From: Luteolibacter algae
GTDB lineage: Bacteria > Verrucomicrobiota > Verrucomicrobiia > Verrucomicrobiales > Akkermansiaceae
NCBI RefSeq assembly: GCF_042683045.1
Contig: NZ_JBHUIT010000002.1
Span: 372,001 to 436,000 of the forward strand
DNA: 64,000 nucleotides
Direction: 5' to 3'
Shown here: one piece after another, positions 16,511 to 25,363 of the stretch
Position numbering within the stretch: position 1 is the stretch's first letter
Layout of the letters: the number at the start of each line of letters is the position of its first letter
Notes under the pieces: generated by a model
Database searches by the model: none
What the model was told of the DNA's origin: nothing
The model's input: the letters and a program-made list of their open reading frames with translations, nothing else
Program-made: the position numbers and the translations under genes

Positions 16511-17353
16511 ATGAAATTAATAAAGTTAATATGTCTTGCTGGCTTGTTGCCCGCTTCCCTGACTGCTCAAACAATTCAGAGCGCAGATTTTTTCAACCCC
16601 GATTTCAAGGTTCGTCGGCAGGGCGCAACTTCTGGAATCCTGAATGTCAGTGTCAATACCGCCAAGGTCGAAGGCACCCAAAGTAGTGGATCTACAACGT
16701 GGCGTCACTCAGCCGGGGGACATGCCCAGGTGCGGACGAATGTTATCGTGGCAAATCTGGACGCGCAATTGGCTGCCTACACCCAAACTTCCGGGGACTC
16801 ACTCGTTTTTGGACGGGAAATTACAACAAGCGCCACGTTATTGGGTGAGGATGTCGGAGGGCAAAACCTGACGCCACTGATCAATGATCTGGTAGGTGCG
16901 AGCGTTCTCTATAGCTGGGAGTCCGATGCGACGATGTCGGGGCTGGCCATAGCTCCAAACCAAGTTTACGAAGTCAGTTTTCGCGTGACGTCGGGTTCGG
17001 GTCTGCCGGCGAATCTTTTGAGCGCTTCCACCTTTGGCATTACCAATCCTGAGGTCTCCGGGACTGGGGCCGGAAGCGCGGAACTCCTGAATTTGCTGGA
17101 TGTTGTGACGTTGGGAAACCAACCGGATACAGGACTTTTCACCTTTCAATTCCAGTCTTCACAGGCGCTTGATCATTTGGATTTCAAGTTCGCAGCCACT
17201 TCGGGAGTCAGCGTTTCCGCACTTGGAGGCTCCGCCGAAAACCAGAATGTTCTTACTTTCTCAGAGTTTACGGTGAATCAGGTCCCTGAGCCATCATCCC
17301 TGATGCTTTCGGGTTTGCTTGGTGGTGTCTGCCTGCTGCGGCGCAGACGCTAA
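16511..17353 (+). CDS. PEP-CTERM sorting domain protein
   Basis: A secreted protein of 280 residues. The N-terminal signal peptide is KLIKLICLAGLLPASLTAQ. The body is rich in Ser, Thr, Gly and Asn and appears to be all beta. The C-terminus is a PEP-CTERM tripartite signal: VPEPSS, a hydrophobic helix (LMLSGLLGGVCLL), then RRRR. Proteins of this class are cut by an exosortase and exported to the surface or the exopolysaccharide matrix. The exosortase is not in this window. The start at 16511 directly gives the signal peptide; a GTG at 16475 would add 12 unlikely residues. A hairpin terminator follows. Confidence 0.9.
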   Translation: MKLIKLICLAGLLPASLTAQTIQSADFFNPDFKVRRQGATSGILNVSVNTAKVEGTQSSGSTTWRHSAGGHAQVRTNVIVANLDAQLAAYTQTSGDSLVFGREITTSATLLGEDVGGQNLTPLINDLVGASVLYSWESDATMSGLAIAPNQVYEVSFRVTSGSGLPANLLSASTFGITNPEVSGTGAGSAELLNLLDVVTLGNQPDTGLFTFQFQSSQALDHLDFKFAATSGVSVSALGGSAENQNVLTFSEFTVNQVPEPSSLMLSGLLGGVCLLRRRR

Positions 17354-17378
17354 CTTATATGAATTTGTGCAATCGTAA

Positions 17379-17413
17379 GACCTTCCATTCACTACGGGGA
17401 TGGAAGGTTTCTT
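17379..17413 (+). terminator. Terminator after the PEP-CTERM gene
   Basis: Stem ACCTTCCAT (17380-17388) pairs with ATGGAAGGT (17400-17408) around an 11-base loop and is followed by TTCTT. It lies 26 bases after the stop codon. Confidence 0.65.
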
Positions 17414-17524
17414 CGTGTGTTTGTTATGGAAACTTTAATAATCTGGCGATGGCCGATTTTCGATAGACTTAATTTTTGATGGATTGGGAATTTTCATAAG
17501 GATGTCTTAATTAGACCTATTGCT

Positions 17525-18466
17525 ATGAATACGATTTTTTCAGGACACACCCATGAGGTAATATCAGGCCGCTTGCCTCAGCGGGGTCTTGCGAGAGCTT
17601 CGGAAACCATGGTGGGAGGAGCGGGAGTGGTGGATTTCCGTCATCTTCAGCTGTTTCGGAGGGCGTATTTGGAGCGTGACTACACTTCTGTCGCTGTCGG
17701 CACCGGGGCTGCAAAAAGAAGTGTCGTAAAGACCATCCGCGATCTCGAACTGGCCTTCGAGGAAACTCTTTTCATCGAGGATTCGAGAGGACGGCTTGTG
17801 CCAACGCCGTTTAGCGAAAGGCTTTTCAATGATTCCGCCAAACTGCAGAATGCGGTGGCGCATCTCATGGAAGAGGTGGAGATCATCCGGAATCACTCCC
17901 GTGTCCTGCGACTGGGAGCCACCGCGGCAGTCTTTAGAACTGCTGCCTTCCGTAAAGCGTTTCTGCGGCTTCAGGAGCTCCCGGGTGTGCGAACTGCCTA
18001 TGTCCCCATAGAGGTGGGAGATGCTGCCAAAGCACTTAGCCAAGGGCATTGTGATTTGTATCTGGGCTTTCTGGATAACGCCGGGGACCGTTTTGAATCC
18101 ACCATTATTGGTAAGATTCCTGTCCGCGAATATCTTCGAGGAAATTTGCAGGATGATAGCCCGAGGGCGTCCTACGCATTACAGATGGATTTCGGCTACA
18201 TTCATGATCGGGCAAATCAGCACAGCAAGCGACCGAAACTGAAATTATCGGAGCAGGAGTGGATGGACTGGCTGAGCCACCCGTCCAGCTGTGAGAGAGG
18301 GACTGTGGTTCAAGCATTAGAGGTTAGCGTCGATGAGCGCTTCTGGACCACTCTACCTGTCAGGGAGGACAGCCCTTATGCATTTTCCCTGAGTGCGACT
18401 TATTTAAAGCAGCATCCCTTCGAGTTCTTACCGGGCCTTTGCGAGCAGTTGAAATCACGTCCATAA
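17525..18466 (+). CDS. LysR-type regulator-like protein (first of a tandem pair)
   Basis: 313 residues. After a leader of about 35 residues comes a LysR-like winged helix (FRHLQLFRRAYLERDYTS, then AAKRSVVKTIRDLELAFEET and LFIEDSRGRLVPT). This is followed by a divergent periplasmic-binding-like domain of about 200 residues. The helix-turn-helix is less canonical than usual: AVGTGAAKRSVVKTI stands where family members read AerLgvsqsavSrqI. An ATG at 17609 would remove the unusual leader and is an alternative start. The stop lies two bases before a second LysR-type gene. The target and inducer are unknown. Confidence 0.72.
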   Translation: MNTIFSGHTHEVISGRLPQRGLARASETMVGGAGVVDFRHLQLFRRAYLERDYTSVAVGTGAAKRSVVKTIRDLELAFEETLFIEDSRGRLVPTPFSERLFNDSAKLQNAVAHLMEEVEIIRNHSRVLRLGATAAVFRTAAFRKAFLRLQELPGVRTAYVPIEVGDAAKALSQGHCDLYLGFLDNAGDRFESTIIGKIPVREYLRGNLQDDSPRASYALQMDFGYIHDRANQHSKRPKLKLSEQEWMDWLSHPSSCERGTVVQALEVSVDERFWTTLPVREDSPYAFSLSATYLKQHPFEFLPGLCEQLKSRP

Positions 18467-18468
18467 TT

Positions 18469-19404
18469 ATGTTGATTACGCCGGAAATTCGGGAATTGCA
18501 GGCTGTCATTGCCTTGGTCCACGAGCATGGATTTGCAGGCGCGGCGAAGTCGCTAGGCGTTTCGCAGCCTTCCGTAAGCATGCGCATTGCAAAGCTGGAG
18601 CAGATTTTCGGCTTCACCCTTTTCCACCGCCGTCCGGAAGGGAATGTGCTTACAGAAGAAGGGATGCGTCTCTTGCCGATTATAAGGAATATTAACTCCG
18701 AATACAATAGTCTCCTCAGCCGGGTTTCCTACTGGAGACGGGCACAGAACAAAACGTTGAAGATTCTTGCCGATGGCAGTTAGCTATCCGGATACCTGAG
18801 AGATTCTTCCCAGCGGGATAGCGAATCGCAGTCAGCGGAAGAGTGGGCGAGTCTGTGCGGCGATGCAGGTTGGCAGGAGGCCCTGGTCTCATACAGTGCC
18901 GATATAGTTCTGACGGGATCTTTCCTGAATGCCGGCAGTGTATCGGGTATAAAAACGGAGCCAATTTTCTGTCAGCGGGGACTCACCGTCGCCTGGAATC
19001 CAAATTATTACGATTTCTCGGAAGAAAAATTCAATTTTCCCGACTCCGTGGCGTCCAGTGTTGTCGTGCCGTGCGAGACAATGGCTCTCGGGTTCTGGGA
19101 ATTTTTATCCCGCTGGTGTAGGGAATCATACGGATTTTCTTTGCTGAGCAACTTGGTGGTATCGACCGAGGCTGAAGCTGTGCGTGAATGTTCCCAAGGG
19201 ATAGGAGTATTGGTTTTGCCCGGAGACGCGGAAAGTCGATTGCATCTGCGGGGTGCCGGTCTATCTGTGGCAGGTGTTTTCGATTCACTGCTGCCGGAGG
19301 CGTTTACCTTTGGCGTCAGGTATCGGGCGGAAGAGCGGAATCCGCTTGTTCTTGAGGCGGTCGCAAGACTGGCGGCAAAAGCGCGCTCCCGGGCTTGTGT
19401 ATGA
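18469..19404 (+). pseudogene. LysR-type regulator interrupted by one in-frame amber codon
   Basis: The first 104 codons encode a clear LysR helix-turn-helix (GFAGAAKSLGVSQPSVSMRI, then LEQIFGFTLFHRRPEGN). A TAG at 18781-18783 stops it. The same frame then stays open for 207 more codons to a TGA at 19402-19404, with content like a LysR effector domain (GLTVAWNPNYYDF, GIGVLVLPGDAESRL). Removing the TAG gives a protein of about 311 residues, almost exactly the length of the upstream gene. This looks like a recent nonsense mutation. A truncated DNA-binding fragment could still be made. Readthrough is not supported by any visible signal. Confidence 0.8.
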
Positions 19405-19525
19405 TCATTCCGGCGTGTGACATTCCGCACACCCGCTCCCGAAAAACTTGCCAAATCCCCGGATCTGTCCCACCTAGTAAGCACATGTGGCGCGGCGTGA
19501 GTGGCGCTTTCCAAGTTTTTATCTT

Positions 19526-20749
19526 ATGAAAAATATTCTCATCATCGGAGCCGGCGGAGTCGGCAGTGTAGTCGCCCACAAATGTGCCATGCTCCCGGAA
19601 GTCTTCGGCGAAATCACCCTGGCCTCGCGCACGCTTTCCAAGTGTGACGATATCGCCGCTTCGGTATTGCAGAGGACAGGCAAGCAGATTGCGACCGCGA
19701 AGGTGGATGCTGATAACTCCGATGAAACCGCGGCCCTCATCAAAAAAGCCGGGGCGGTGCTTTTAATCAATGTCGCACTCCCCTACCAGGACCTCAATCT
19801 GATGGATGCGTGTTTGAAGGCTGGTATTGATTACATGGATACTGCCAATTACGAGCCTCTGGACGTGGCGAAGTTCGAGTATTCCTGGCAATGGAAGTAT
19901 CAGGAGAAATTTGAAGAAGCTGGACTGTCCGCTCTACTCGGTTCTGGCTTTGATCCGGGCGTGACCAATATCTTCACAGCCTGGGCACTGAAACATCATT
20001 TTGATGAGATTCACACCCTGGATATCATTGATGTGAACGGGGGCGATCACGGCCATGCTTTTGCGACCAATTTCAATCCCGAGATCAACATCAGGGAGGT
20101 TACCGCAGAATGCCGCCACTGGGAGAACGGTGAGTTTGTAGAGAGTGCCCCGATGTCCACCCATCAATCGTTCACCTGCCCGGATGGAGTCGGCAACTAT
20201 GAAATCTACCGGATGTATCATGAAGAACTCGAATCGTTGGTAAAACACATTCCTACGATCAAACGTGCCCAGTTTTGGATGAGTTTTTCTCCGAATTACC
20301 TCAAGCATCTCGAAGTGTTGGAAAATGTTGGCATGACCCGCATCGATGAAGTCGAGTATCAGGGGCAGAAAATCGTTCCGCTACAATTTTTGAAAGCGGT
20401 TCTCCCGAATCCCGGCGATCTTGGAGAAACAACGAAAGGTAGAACCTGTATCGGAAACATCATCAGCGGAATCAAGGACGGCAAGCCGAAGGCGATTTAC
20501 GTTTACAACATCTGCGATCACGAAGCCTGTTTCGAAGAGGTGGGCTCGCAAGCGATTTCCTACACGACTGGCGTGCCGGCAATGATCGGCGCGAAGCAAA
20601 TGCTTTGCGGTGGATGGAGCAAACCGGGTGTCTGGAACATGGAGCAGCATGATCCCGATTCCTTCATGGCCGATCTCAATGAATTCGGCCTTCCATGGAA
20701 ATACATCGAGCTGACCCCTGAACAGGCGGCAAGTTTCGAGGTTGCATGA
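19526..20749 (+). CDS. Carboxynorspermidine synthase (saccharopine dehydrogenase family)
   Basis: A 407-residue oxidoreductase. The N-terminal Rossmann motif is ILIIGAGGVGSVVAHKC, and the NADP-linked segment EITLASRTLSKCDDIA follows. The saccharopine dehydrogenase C-terminal domain contains GLSALLGSGFDPGVTNIFTA and GGDHGHAFATNFNPEINIRE. These segments match carboxy(nor)spermidine dehydrogenase, which condenses a diamine with aspartate semialdehyde in an alternative spermidine route, better than lysine-pathway saccharopine reductases. The partner decarboxylase (nspC) is not in the window. I chose the ATG at 19526 because it starts directly before the Rossmann strand; an upstream ATG adds 13 atypical residues. 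Confidence 0.88.
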   Translation: MKNILIIGAGGVGSVVAHKCAMLPEVFGEITLASRTLSKCDDIAASVLQRTGKQIATAKVDADNSDETAALIKKAGAVLLINVALPYQDLNLMDACLKAGIDYMDTANYEPLDVAKFEYSWQWKYQEKFEEAGLSALLGSGFDPGVTNIFTAWALKHHFDEIHTLDIIDVNGGDHGHAFATNFNPEINIREVTAECRHWENGEFVESAPMSTHQSFTCPDGVGNYEIYRMYHEELESLVKHIPTIKRAQFWMSFSPNYLKHLEVLENVGMTRIDEVEYQGQKIVPLQFLKAVLPNPGDLGETTKGRTCIGNIISGIKDGKPKAIYVYNICDHEACFEEVGSQAISYTTGVPAMIGAKQMLCGGWSKPGVWNMEQHDPDSFMADLNEFGLPWKYIELTPEQAASFEVA

Positions 20750-20793
20750 TTGAAAGTTCCTGAATTGCGCAAATTCCGGATATTTAAGATCCA

Positions 20794-20823
20794 AGCCCCA
20801 ATATTTTAAAAAATATTGGGGCT
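20794..20823. terminator. 30-base perfect palindrome, probable terminator
   Basis: AGCCCCAATATTTT (20794-20807) and AAAATATTGGGGCT (20810-20823) pair perfectly around AA. It lies 45 bases after the carboxynorspermidine synthase stop. There is no T-run after the stem, but T-rich tracts lie inside it, so it could act in either direction. A protein-binding palindrome is the alternative. Confidence 0.5.
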
Positions 20824-20906
20824 GCGTTTACATAGTATTGCAAAAATTTGCAATCTGACACGAATTTTGACTTGTCAGTGATGTGGTTTCTTACGACATT
20901 CTCAGC

Positions 20907-22451
20907 GTGAACATCACAAAAACCCATACTTTTCTAACGGCTGCACTCTTGGCAGGTTTTCAGACTGCTGGTGCGCAAGTTACGAACGAAGGTTCCTTCC
21001 AGTTCGTTGCTCAATCTTCCGCGACCTACCAGCAAAGCCCGACTGATGTGACCTTCCAAGGTGGCTCTTTCAACATCGGGTTGCGCGATGGCTTGCTGAT
21101 TTATGAATCTCCATGTATTCTCGATGAATACTTTCCGCCAAATCCACCTGAAGATTTATTTGGAAAAGGAAAATGCGCCCAAGGTGCAACAGGATATATC
21201 ACCGCCGGAGATATCGACGGGGACGGTGTTAATGATTCCCAGGCGTATGCTACGGTTTCGCAAATTATCGCAGCTCGTTCCATCAGACCGTTTGAACCGC
21301 AGAACGTAAGGCTGGTGGCGGCACCTCCATCCGAGCTGCCTCGTCCGCTTTCCGGTTTTACTGGAAGTAGTGCGAAGGTGTTCTTTAACATTCAGTCTCC
21401 TATCGGTTCATCAGAATATAGTATTTCCGGGTATCGTTTCAGCCGGGTTTACCTTCCAGGCGATCGTAGCCGTTTCGATAAGGAAATCGTCCCGGGCTCC
21501 TATACCTTCACGTTTCCCCGCTTAGGTCAGACTCCTGGCACAAACAACAATCCAATCGCTCAAACCCTTAACCTTTTTCCGACTCTTGACGGCTACCGGA
21601 AGGTCAACAATCAGAGAGTAGGCTTTCGTTTCAAAAACGTCATTTTCGACGGCGGTTTCGCCGTGCTCGATCCGAACATCGTTAATGTAATCGAATGGGA
21701 GGGCAATACCGGAGAGCGTATTATTCCAGGGAACGACACGGCCTATGTGTCCATCAGAGCACTGACAGCCCCCGAAGATCCAAATTCTGGAACCACGGGC
21801 GAGATTATTTTCCCGAACTTTACCGGCGTCTCCAATCAGATCATCTTACCAAGTCCTGTTCAAACCAGTTATGCGTTGGCTCCAGGTTTCTTGGCTCCAG
21901 GTGAAAGTGGTTTGTTTGAGATCGAATTTTCTACCTACCGGCCTACGACCTCCGTCGCTTTCGAGCGATCGGTGCGCCGCTTTCGCCTGCCTGTGAAAAT
22001 GGGGAACTTCATGACTACGGCGCTTCGTGCTGCTCTTCCGGCAAATGCTACTAACGAACAGCGTGATCCAAGTGCGGACTATGACGGAGACGGAGCAAGT
22101 AACTTTGCCGAATGGGCTTTTGGCTCGGATCCGGCAAAAGCTGGCAGTGTCCCTCCTGCTCCTAGTTTAGAGCTGGTGAATACTCAGGCAGCGCCCGGAA
22201 CATTCAGCGAAATCGGTAGCGAGTCCCATGGCCAAGGATGCTGGGAATACAAGGTCGACAAGTTGATCAATCCGATCCCTGCGCTCGACTATCATGTGGA
22301 GCACAGCACTGACATGAAAACCTGGGTTCGCATCGATAAGAGTGATGACAAATGGAACTTCCAGGAGACATCGAATCAAATCAAGGTTAGCTGCCAGGAT
22401 GATGAACTTCATGGCGGAGGTTTCTTCCGTGTGAAAGTTGTGACAAAATAA
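20907..22451 (+). CDS. Large secreted protein with a thrombospondin-3-like calcium motif
   Basis: 514 residues from the GTG at 20907, chosen because it directly gives the signal peptide TKTHTFLTAALLAGFQTAGA. A GTG at 20883 would add eight residues. The body is beta-rich and has two Asp-rich calcium-type loops, GDIDGDGVNDS (about residue 105) and DYDGDGASNFAEWAFGSDP (about residue 390). The second is a variant often found near the C-terminus of secreted Verrucomicrobial proteins. The last 60 residues (YHVEHSTDMKTWVRI) resemble the domain that follows that motif in such proteins. No catalytic signature is seen; the function is unknown, probably cell surface or extracellular. A strong terminator follows. 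Confidence 0.8.
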   Translation: MNITKTHTFLTAALLAGFQTAGAQVTNEGSFQFVAQSSATYQQSPTDVTFQGGSFNIGLRDGLLIYESPCILDEYFPPNPPEDLFGKGKCAQGATGYITAGDIDGDGVNDSQAYATVSQIIAARSIRPFEPQNVRLVAAPPSELPRPLSGFTGSSAKVFFNIQSPIGSSEYSISGYRFSRVYLPGDRSRFDKEIVPGSYTFTFPRLGQTPGTNNNPIAQTLNLFPTLDGYRKVNNQRVGFRFKNVIFDGGFAVLDPNIVNVIEWEGNTGERIIPGNDTAYVSIRALTAPEDPNSGTTGEIIFPNFTGVSNQIILPSPVQTSYALAPGFLAPGESGLFEIEFSTYRPTTSVAFERSVRRFRLPVKMGNFMTTALRAALPANATNEQRDPSADYDGDGASNFAEWAFGSDPAKAGSVPPAPSLELVNTQAAPGTFSEIGSESHGQGCWEYKVDKLINPIPALDYHVEHSTDMKTWVRIDKSDDKWNFQETSNQIKVSCQDDELHGGGFFRVKVVTK

Positions 22452-22478
22452 GAGAAAAGCTTTAGCCTAATCTTTCAT

Positions 22479-22515
22479 AAAGCCCGTCTCGTCTCTGACG
22501 ACGCGGGCTTTTTTC
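22479..22515 (+). terminator. Rho-independent terminator after the secreted-protein gene
   Basis: AAAGCCCG (22479-22486) pairs with CGGGCTTT (22504-22511), with further pairing inside, and is followed by TTT. It lies 27 bases after the stop. Confidence 0.85.
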
Positions 22516-22613
22516 ATTTCCCGGTTTCGGTCCAGATCGGATTATCCAGCGAATACTTATGTTATCCGGATTGCGGATGACCATGAATCTCAGGAAAAGC
22601 CGGATCGCCGGGC

Positions 22614-22650
22614 AAAAAAAGCCCCGCCATGCTCGTGCGAGAGGCGGGGT
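22614..22650 (-). terminator. Rho-independent terminator of dnaN-yebC
   Basis: On the minus strand CCCCGCC (22649-22643) pairs with GGCGGGG (22627-22621), followed by a run of seven T (22620-22614). It lies 26 bases after the yebC stop. Confidence 0.85.
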
Positions 22651-22675
22651 GATAAGTGAATAAATTTGCTATGGG

Positions 22676-23386
22676 TTACCCCAAGTTAGTGTAGACCGAT
22701 TGAACATCATCATCATCCTCAATTTTATCGAGAAGGTTTTCAACGTCTACAATCTGTTCCTCGGTAAGCTCAATCGGCTGCGTGGGTAGCCGCTGAAGTC
22801 CGGATTTCTTGGTCTCAATATTCATCGCTTCAACGGCAGCGGTGAGGCTGGCAAATGAAGTATAGTCACCGATCAAGGTGACGATTCCATCATCCACAGA
22901 CATTTCTTCGAGTCCGGCATCAATCAATTCGAACTCTAACTCCTCGAGATCTTTGCCTTCAGGCGCCTCGAATTCGATGACTGACTTCCGGGTGAACATG
23001 AAGTTCAGGGATCCGCTCGGTGCGATCTCTCCACCGTTTTTACCGAGAATGGTTTTTAAATTCCCTACGGAGCGGTTGGTATTATCCGTGGCACATTCGA
23101 TGTAAAACAAAGAGCCGTGAGGTCCCTTGGCCTCGTAGGTGATTTCTGTGATCTCCGACGCGTCCTTCCCGGCAGCGCGTTTGATCGCGTTTTCAATATT
23201 CTCCTTGGAAAGGTTTGCTGCTTTAGCGTTTTGGATGGCAACTCTCAGTGGAGCATTGCTCTCCGGGTCCGGGCCGCCGTTTTTTGCTGCCAGTGTGATG
23301 GACTTCGCGAGCTTGGGAAATATTTTGGACATGCTTGCCCATCGCGATTCCTTCGCCCGTCTTCTGCATTCAAACGCTCTTCCCAT
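22676..23386 (-). CDS. yebC: YebC/PmpR family protein
   Basis: A 236-residue member of the YebC family, which acts on transcription or, as shown for some members, on translation of proline-rich sequences. The N-terminus MGRAFECRRRAKESRWASMS is the Bacteroidetes/PVC form and fixes the start; other family members start MAGHSKW. Family segments follow: GGPDPESNAPLRVAIQNAKA, YEAKGPHGSLFYIECATDN, and the acidic end EDDDDVQSVYTNLG. It begins 14 bases after dnaN on the same strand and ends before a strong terminator, so the two form an operon. Confidence 0.95.
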   Translation of the reverse strand: MGRAFECRRRAKESRWASMSKIFPKLAKSITLAAKNGGPDPESNAPLRVAIQNAKAANLSKENIENAIKRAAGKDASEITEITYEAKGPHGSLFYIECATDNTNRSVGNLKTILGKNGGEIAPSGSLNFMFTRKSVIEFEAPEGKDLEELEFELIDAGLEEMSVDDGIVTLIGDYTSFASLTAAVEAMNIETKKSGLQRLPTQPIELTEEQIVDVENLLDKIEDDDDVQSVYTNLG

Positions 23387-23400
23387 GGTCTTTCTGAAAA

Positions 23401-24498
23401 TTAGTTGGTTACACGCATTGGCATTAATACGTAGAGGAATGAGCCATCAATGCGAATCACACCCGGGCTCATCTCGTCAATGAGGTCCAGGTAAATATTA
23501 TCGGTGTCCAGAGCGCGGAGTGGAGCTTGGAGAAACTCGGGATTGAAAGCGATCTGCATATTCGGCCCCCCGTAACTTACCTCCAAAGTCTCTTGCGCTT
23601 CACCCACATCCGGTGAGTTCGCGGTCACTTCAATCTGGTTTTCTGAAAAGATCAGCTTAACGGAATTGGATTTATCTGACGAAAGCAAAGATACCCGGCG
23701 GACTGTTTCGAGAAGTGCGTCGCGGGATATCACCACGCGCTCGTTACTATCGCCTGGGATAACCTGGCGATAGTTCGGATAGTTTCCTTCGATCAGTTTG
23801 CTTGCAAGGAAGGTATCACCAACGGTGAAAGAAATCTGGCTGTCGCTAAGCTTGACCTCGACCTCACCGGAATCTCCCAGCAGACGTTGGATCTCCTGGA
23901 CCGCCTTCGAGGGGATGATGACATCCGTCTCATGGGAAGCCGGGAATTCCAGATCGGTATCAGCCATGGCGAGGCGCCGGCCATCGGTCGCGACCAGAGC
24001 GAGTTTCCCTTCACGGAAAGAAGCGAAAATGCCGTTCAAAACATAGCGTGTCTCATCGGTGGAAATCGCAAAAGAGGTCTTCTTGAGGCCGTTTTTGAGA
24101 TCCGCTTGCGGGATTTTGAATGTTTTTGCTCCTTCGAAATCCGGGAGCGGAGGGAATTCCGAATCGCTGAGGCCAATGATTTTGAAAGTTGATGGGCCGC
24201 TTTTGATGGTTGCGTAATTTTTCGCGTCGACAGTGACCTCGACTTCACTGGAAGGCAGTTCTTTCACAATGCTTACCAAGCGTTTGGCGGGGAGGGTCGT
24301 GGCACCTTCCTTTTCGATCGATGCTTCAACAGATCCGGTGATGCCGACATCAAGGTCTGTGGTGGTAAAAATCAAACGCCCTTCTTTTGCGACCAAAAGG
24401 ACGTTTGAGAGGATGGGCAGAGTGGTTCTGGAGCTCACCACGTGCTGAACCTTTTGCAAACCTTCGAGGAAAACGTCTTTGGAAATACTGAACTTCAT
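23401..24498 (-). CDS. dnaN: DNA polymerase III subunit beta (sliding clamp)
   Basis: 365 residues, the standard length, with three clamp domains. Diagnostic segments are MKFSISKDVFLEGLQKVQHV, SRTTLPILSNVLL, ALVATDGRRLAMAD and the terminal PGVIRIDGSFLYVLMPMRVT. I moved the start 23 codons inward to the ATG at 24498 because the family begins there. dnaA is not adjacent, and I see no cluster of DnaA boxes in the 226-base upstream gap, so this dnaN is not obviously at the replication origin. Confidence 0.97.
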   Translation of the reverse strand: MKFSISKDVFLEGLQKVQHVVSSRTTLPILSNVLLVAKEGRLIFTTTDLDVGITGSVEASIEKEGATTLPAKRLVSIVKELPSSEVEVTVDAKNYATIKSGPSTFKIIGLSDSEFPPLPDFEGAKTFKIPQADLKNGLKKTSFAISTDETRYVLNGIFASFREGKLALVATDGRRLAMADTDLEFPASHETDVIIPSKAVQEIQRLLGDSGEVEVKLSDSQISFTVGDTFLASKLIEGNYPNYRQVIPGDSNERVVISRDALLETVRRVSLLSSDKSNSVKLIFSENQIEVTANSPDVGEAQETLEVSYGGPNMQIAFNPEFLQAPLRALDTDNIYLDLIDEMSPGVIRIDGSFLYVLMPMRVTN

Positions 24499-24724
24499 AA
24501 GCTGAATATGCACAGTGTGCTTCTGCGAGTGTCTGTTTTCATTCCGCCTTTGCAAGCATACAGTCACCGGAATCCCAAGATATTTTCCCTCATGCTACTA
24601 CAGGTGGTATGCTATGGGTGCGAGAGGCACAAAAAAGGCAAGGTTCGACGGTTCCTGAGGAAATGTTGGGCGGGTTAAAAGTTTCGCCTAGCCGCGCCCC
24701 CTTCCGGACGGGTAGTTTGTCCGC

Positions 24725-25300
24725 ATGAATCGCTTCCTGCCACTGGCACTGATAGCCCTGCTTCTGATCATTTTCCGTTTCATCGGGAGTCTTTTCCCGG
24801 AGACACTACCCAATTTTCAACCCCTTGCCGCTTTGTTCTTTTGCGGTGCCTGTATGGCCAAGGATTGGAGGGCTTGGGCGCTACCACTCTCCGCTTGGTT
24901 GGTCACGTATCCCGCTCCGGCGCTCATCGAAGGAAACAACAGCTATCTTTCGGTGGATGCACTACTCACAACGGGGCTGGCTTTTGTCGCCACTTATTTC
25001 ATTGGTAAAGCTCTTTCCGGGCGGGGCCTTGGGACATTGTTGCTAGGATCCATCGCAGCAGCACTTGCCTTTCATCTGATCACCAACGGAATCGCTTGGA
25101 TCGGGAGTCCTATTTATGCAAAAAATCTAACCGGCCTGTCCCAATCGCTCTGGACAGGGCCCGCTGGCAGTCCGTTCCCGTCTTGGGTGTTTTTGAGAAA
25201 CATGACTGCGGCGAATCTGATTTTTACCACGGTTTTTCTCTCCGCGCGTTTCGCTTTACCCCGTTTTTCCCCTGTGTCAGCGGAGCTTGCCACTAGATAA
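24725..25300 (+). CDS. Multi-span membrane protein (DUF6580-like)
   Basis: A 191-residue hydrophobic protein with about five membrane helices (FLPLALIALLLIIFRFIGS, LTTGLAFVATYFIGKAL, TLLLGSIAAALAFHLITNG, and others). The N-terminal NFQPLAALFFCGA and the central ITNGIAWIGSPIYAKNLTG are characteristic of a putative transport family annotated DUF6580, related in size to ECF-type S components. The substrate is unknown. pdhA starts about 60 bases later on the same strand, but nothing shows a shared function. Confidence 0.7.
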   Translation: MNRFLPLALIALLLIIFRFIGSLFPETLPNFQPLAALFFCGACMAKDWRAWALPLSAWLVTYPAPALIEGNNSYLSVDALLTTGLAFVATYFIGKALSGRGLGTLLLGSIAAALAFHLITNGIAWIGSPIYAKNLTGLSQSLWTGPAGSPFPSWVFLRNMTAANLIFTTVFLSARFALPRFSPVSAELATR

Positions 25301-25363
25301 ACCTTGCCGCCTGCGCCTCACACCTCTACTCAGCAACCGATTTCACTAACCCGATTCTCCATC

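Noticed and set aside
18781..18783. Pyrrolysine or other recoding at the TAG codon
   Set aside because: LysR regulators do not use pyrrolysine, no pyl genes are visible, and no stem-loop follows the codon. A nonsense mutation is simpler.
24499..24724. Replication origin next to dnaN
   Set aside because: No dnaA gene, no cluster of TTATCCACA-type boxes and no AT-rich unwinding element were seen.
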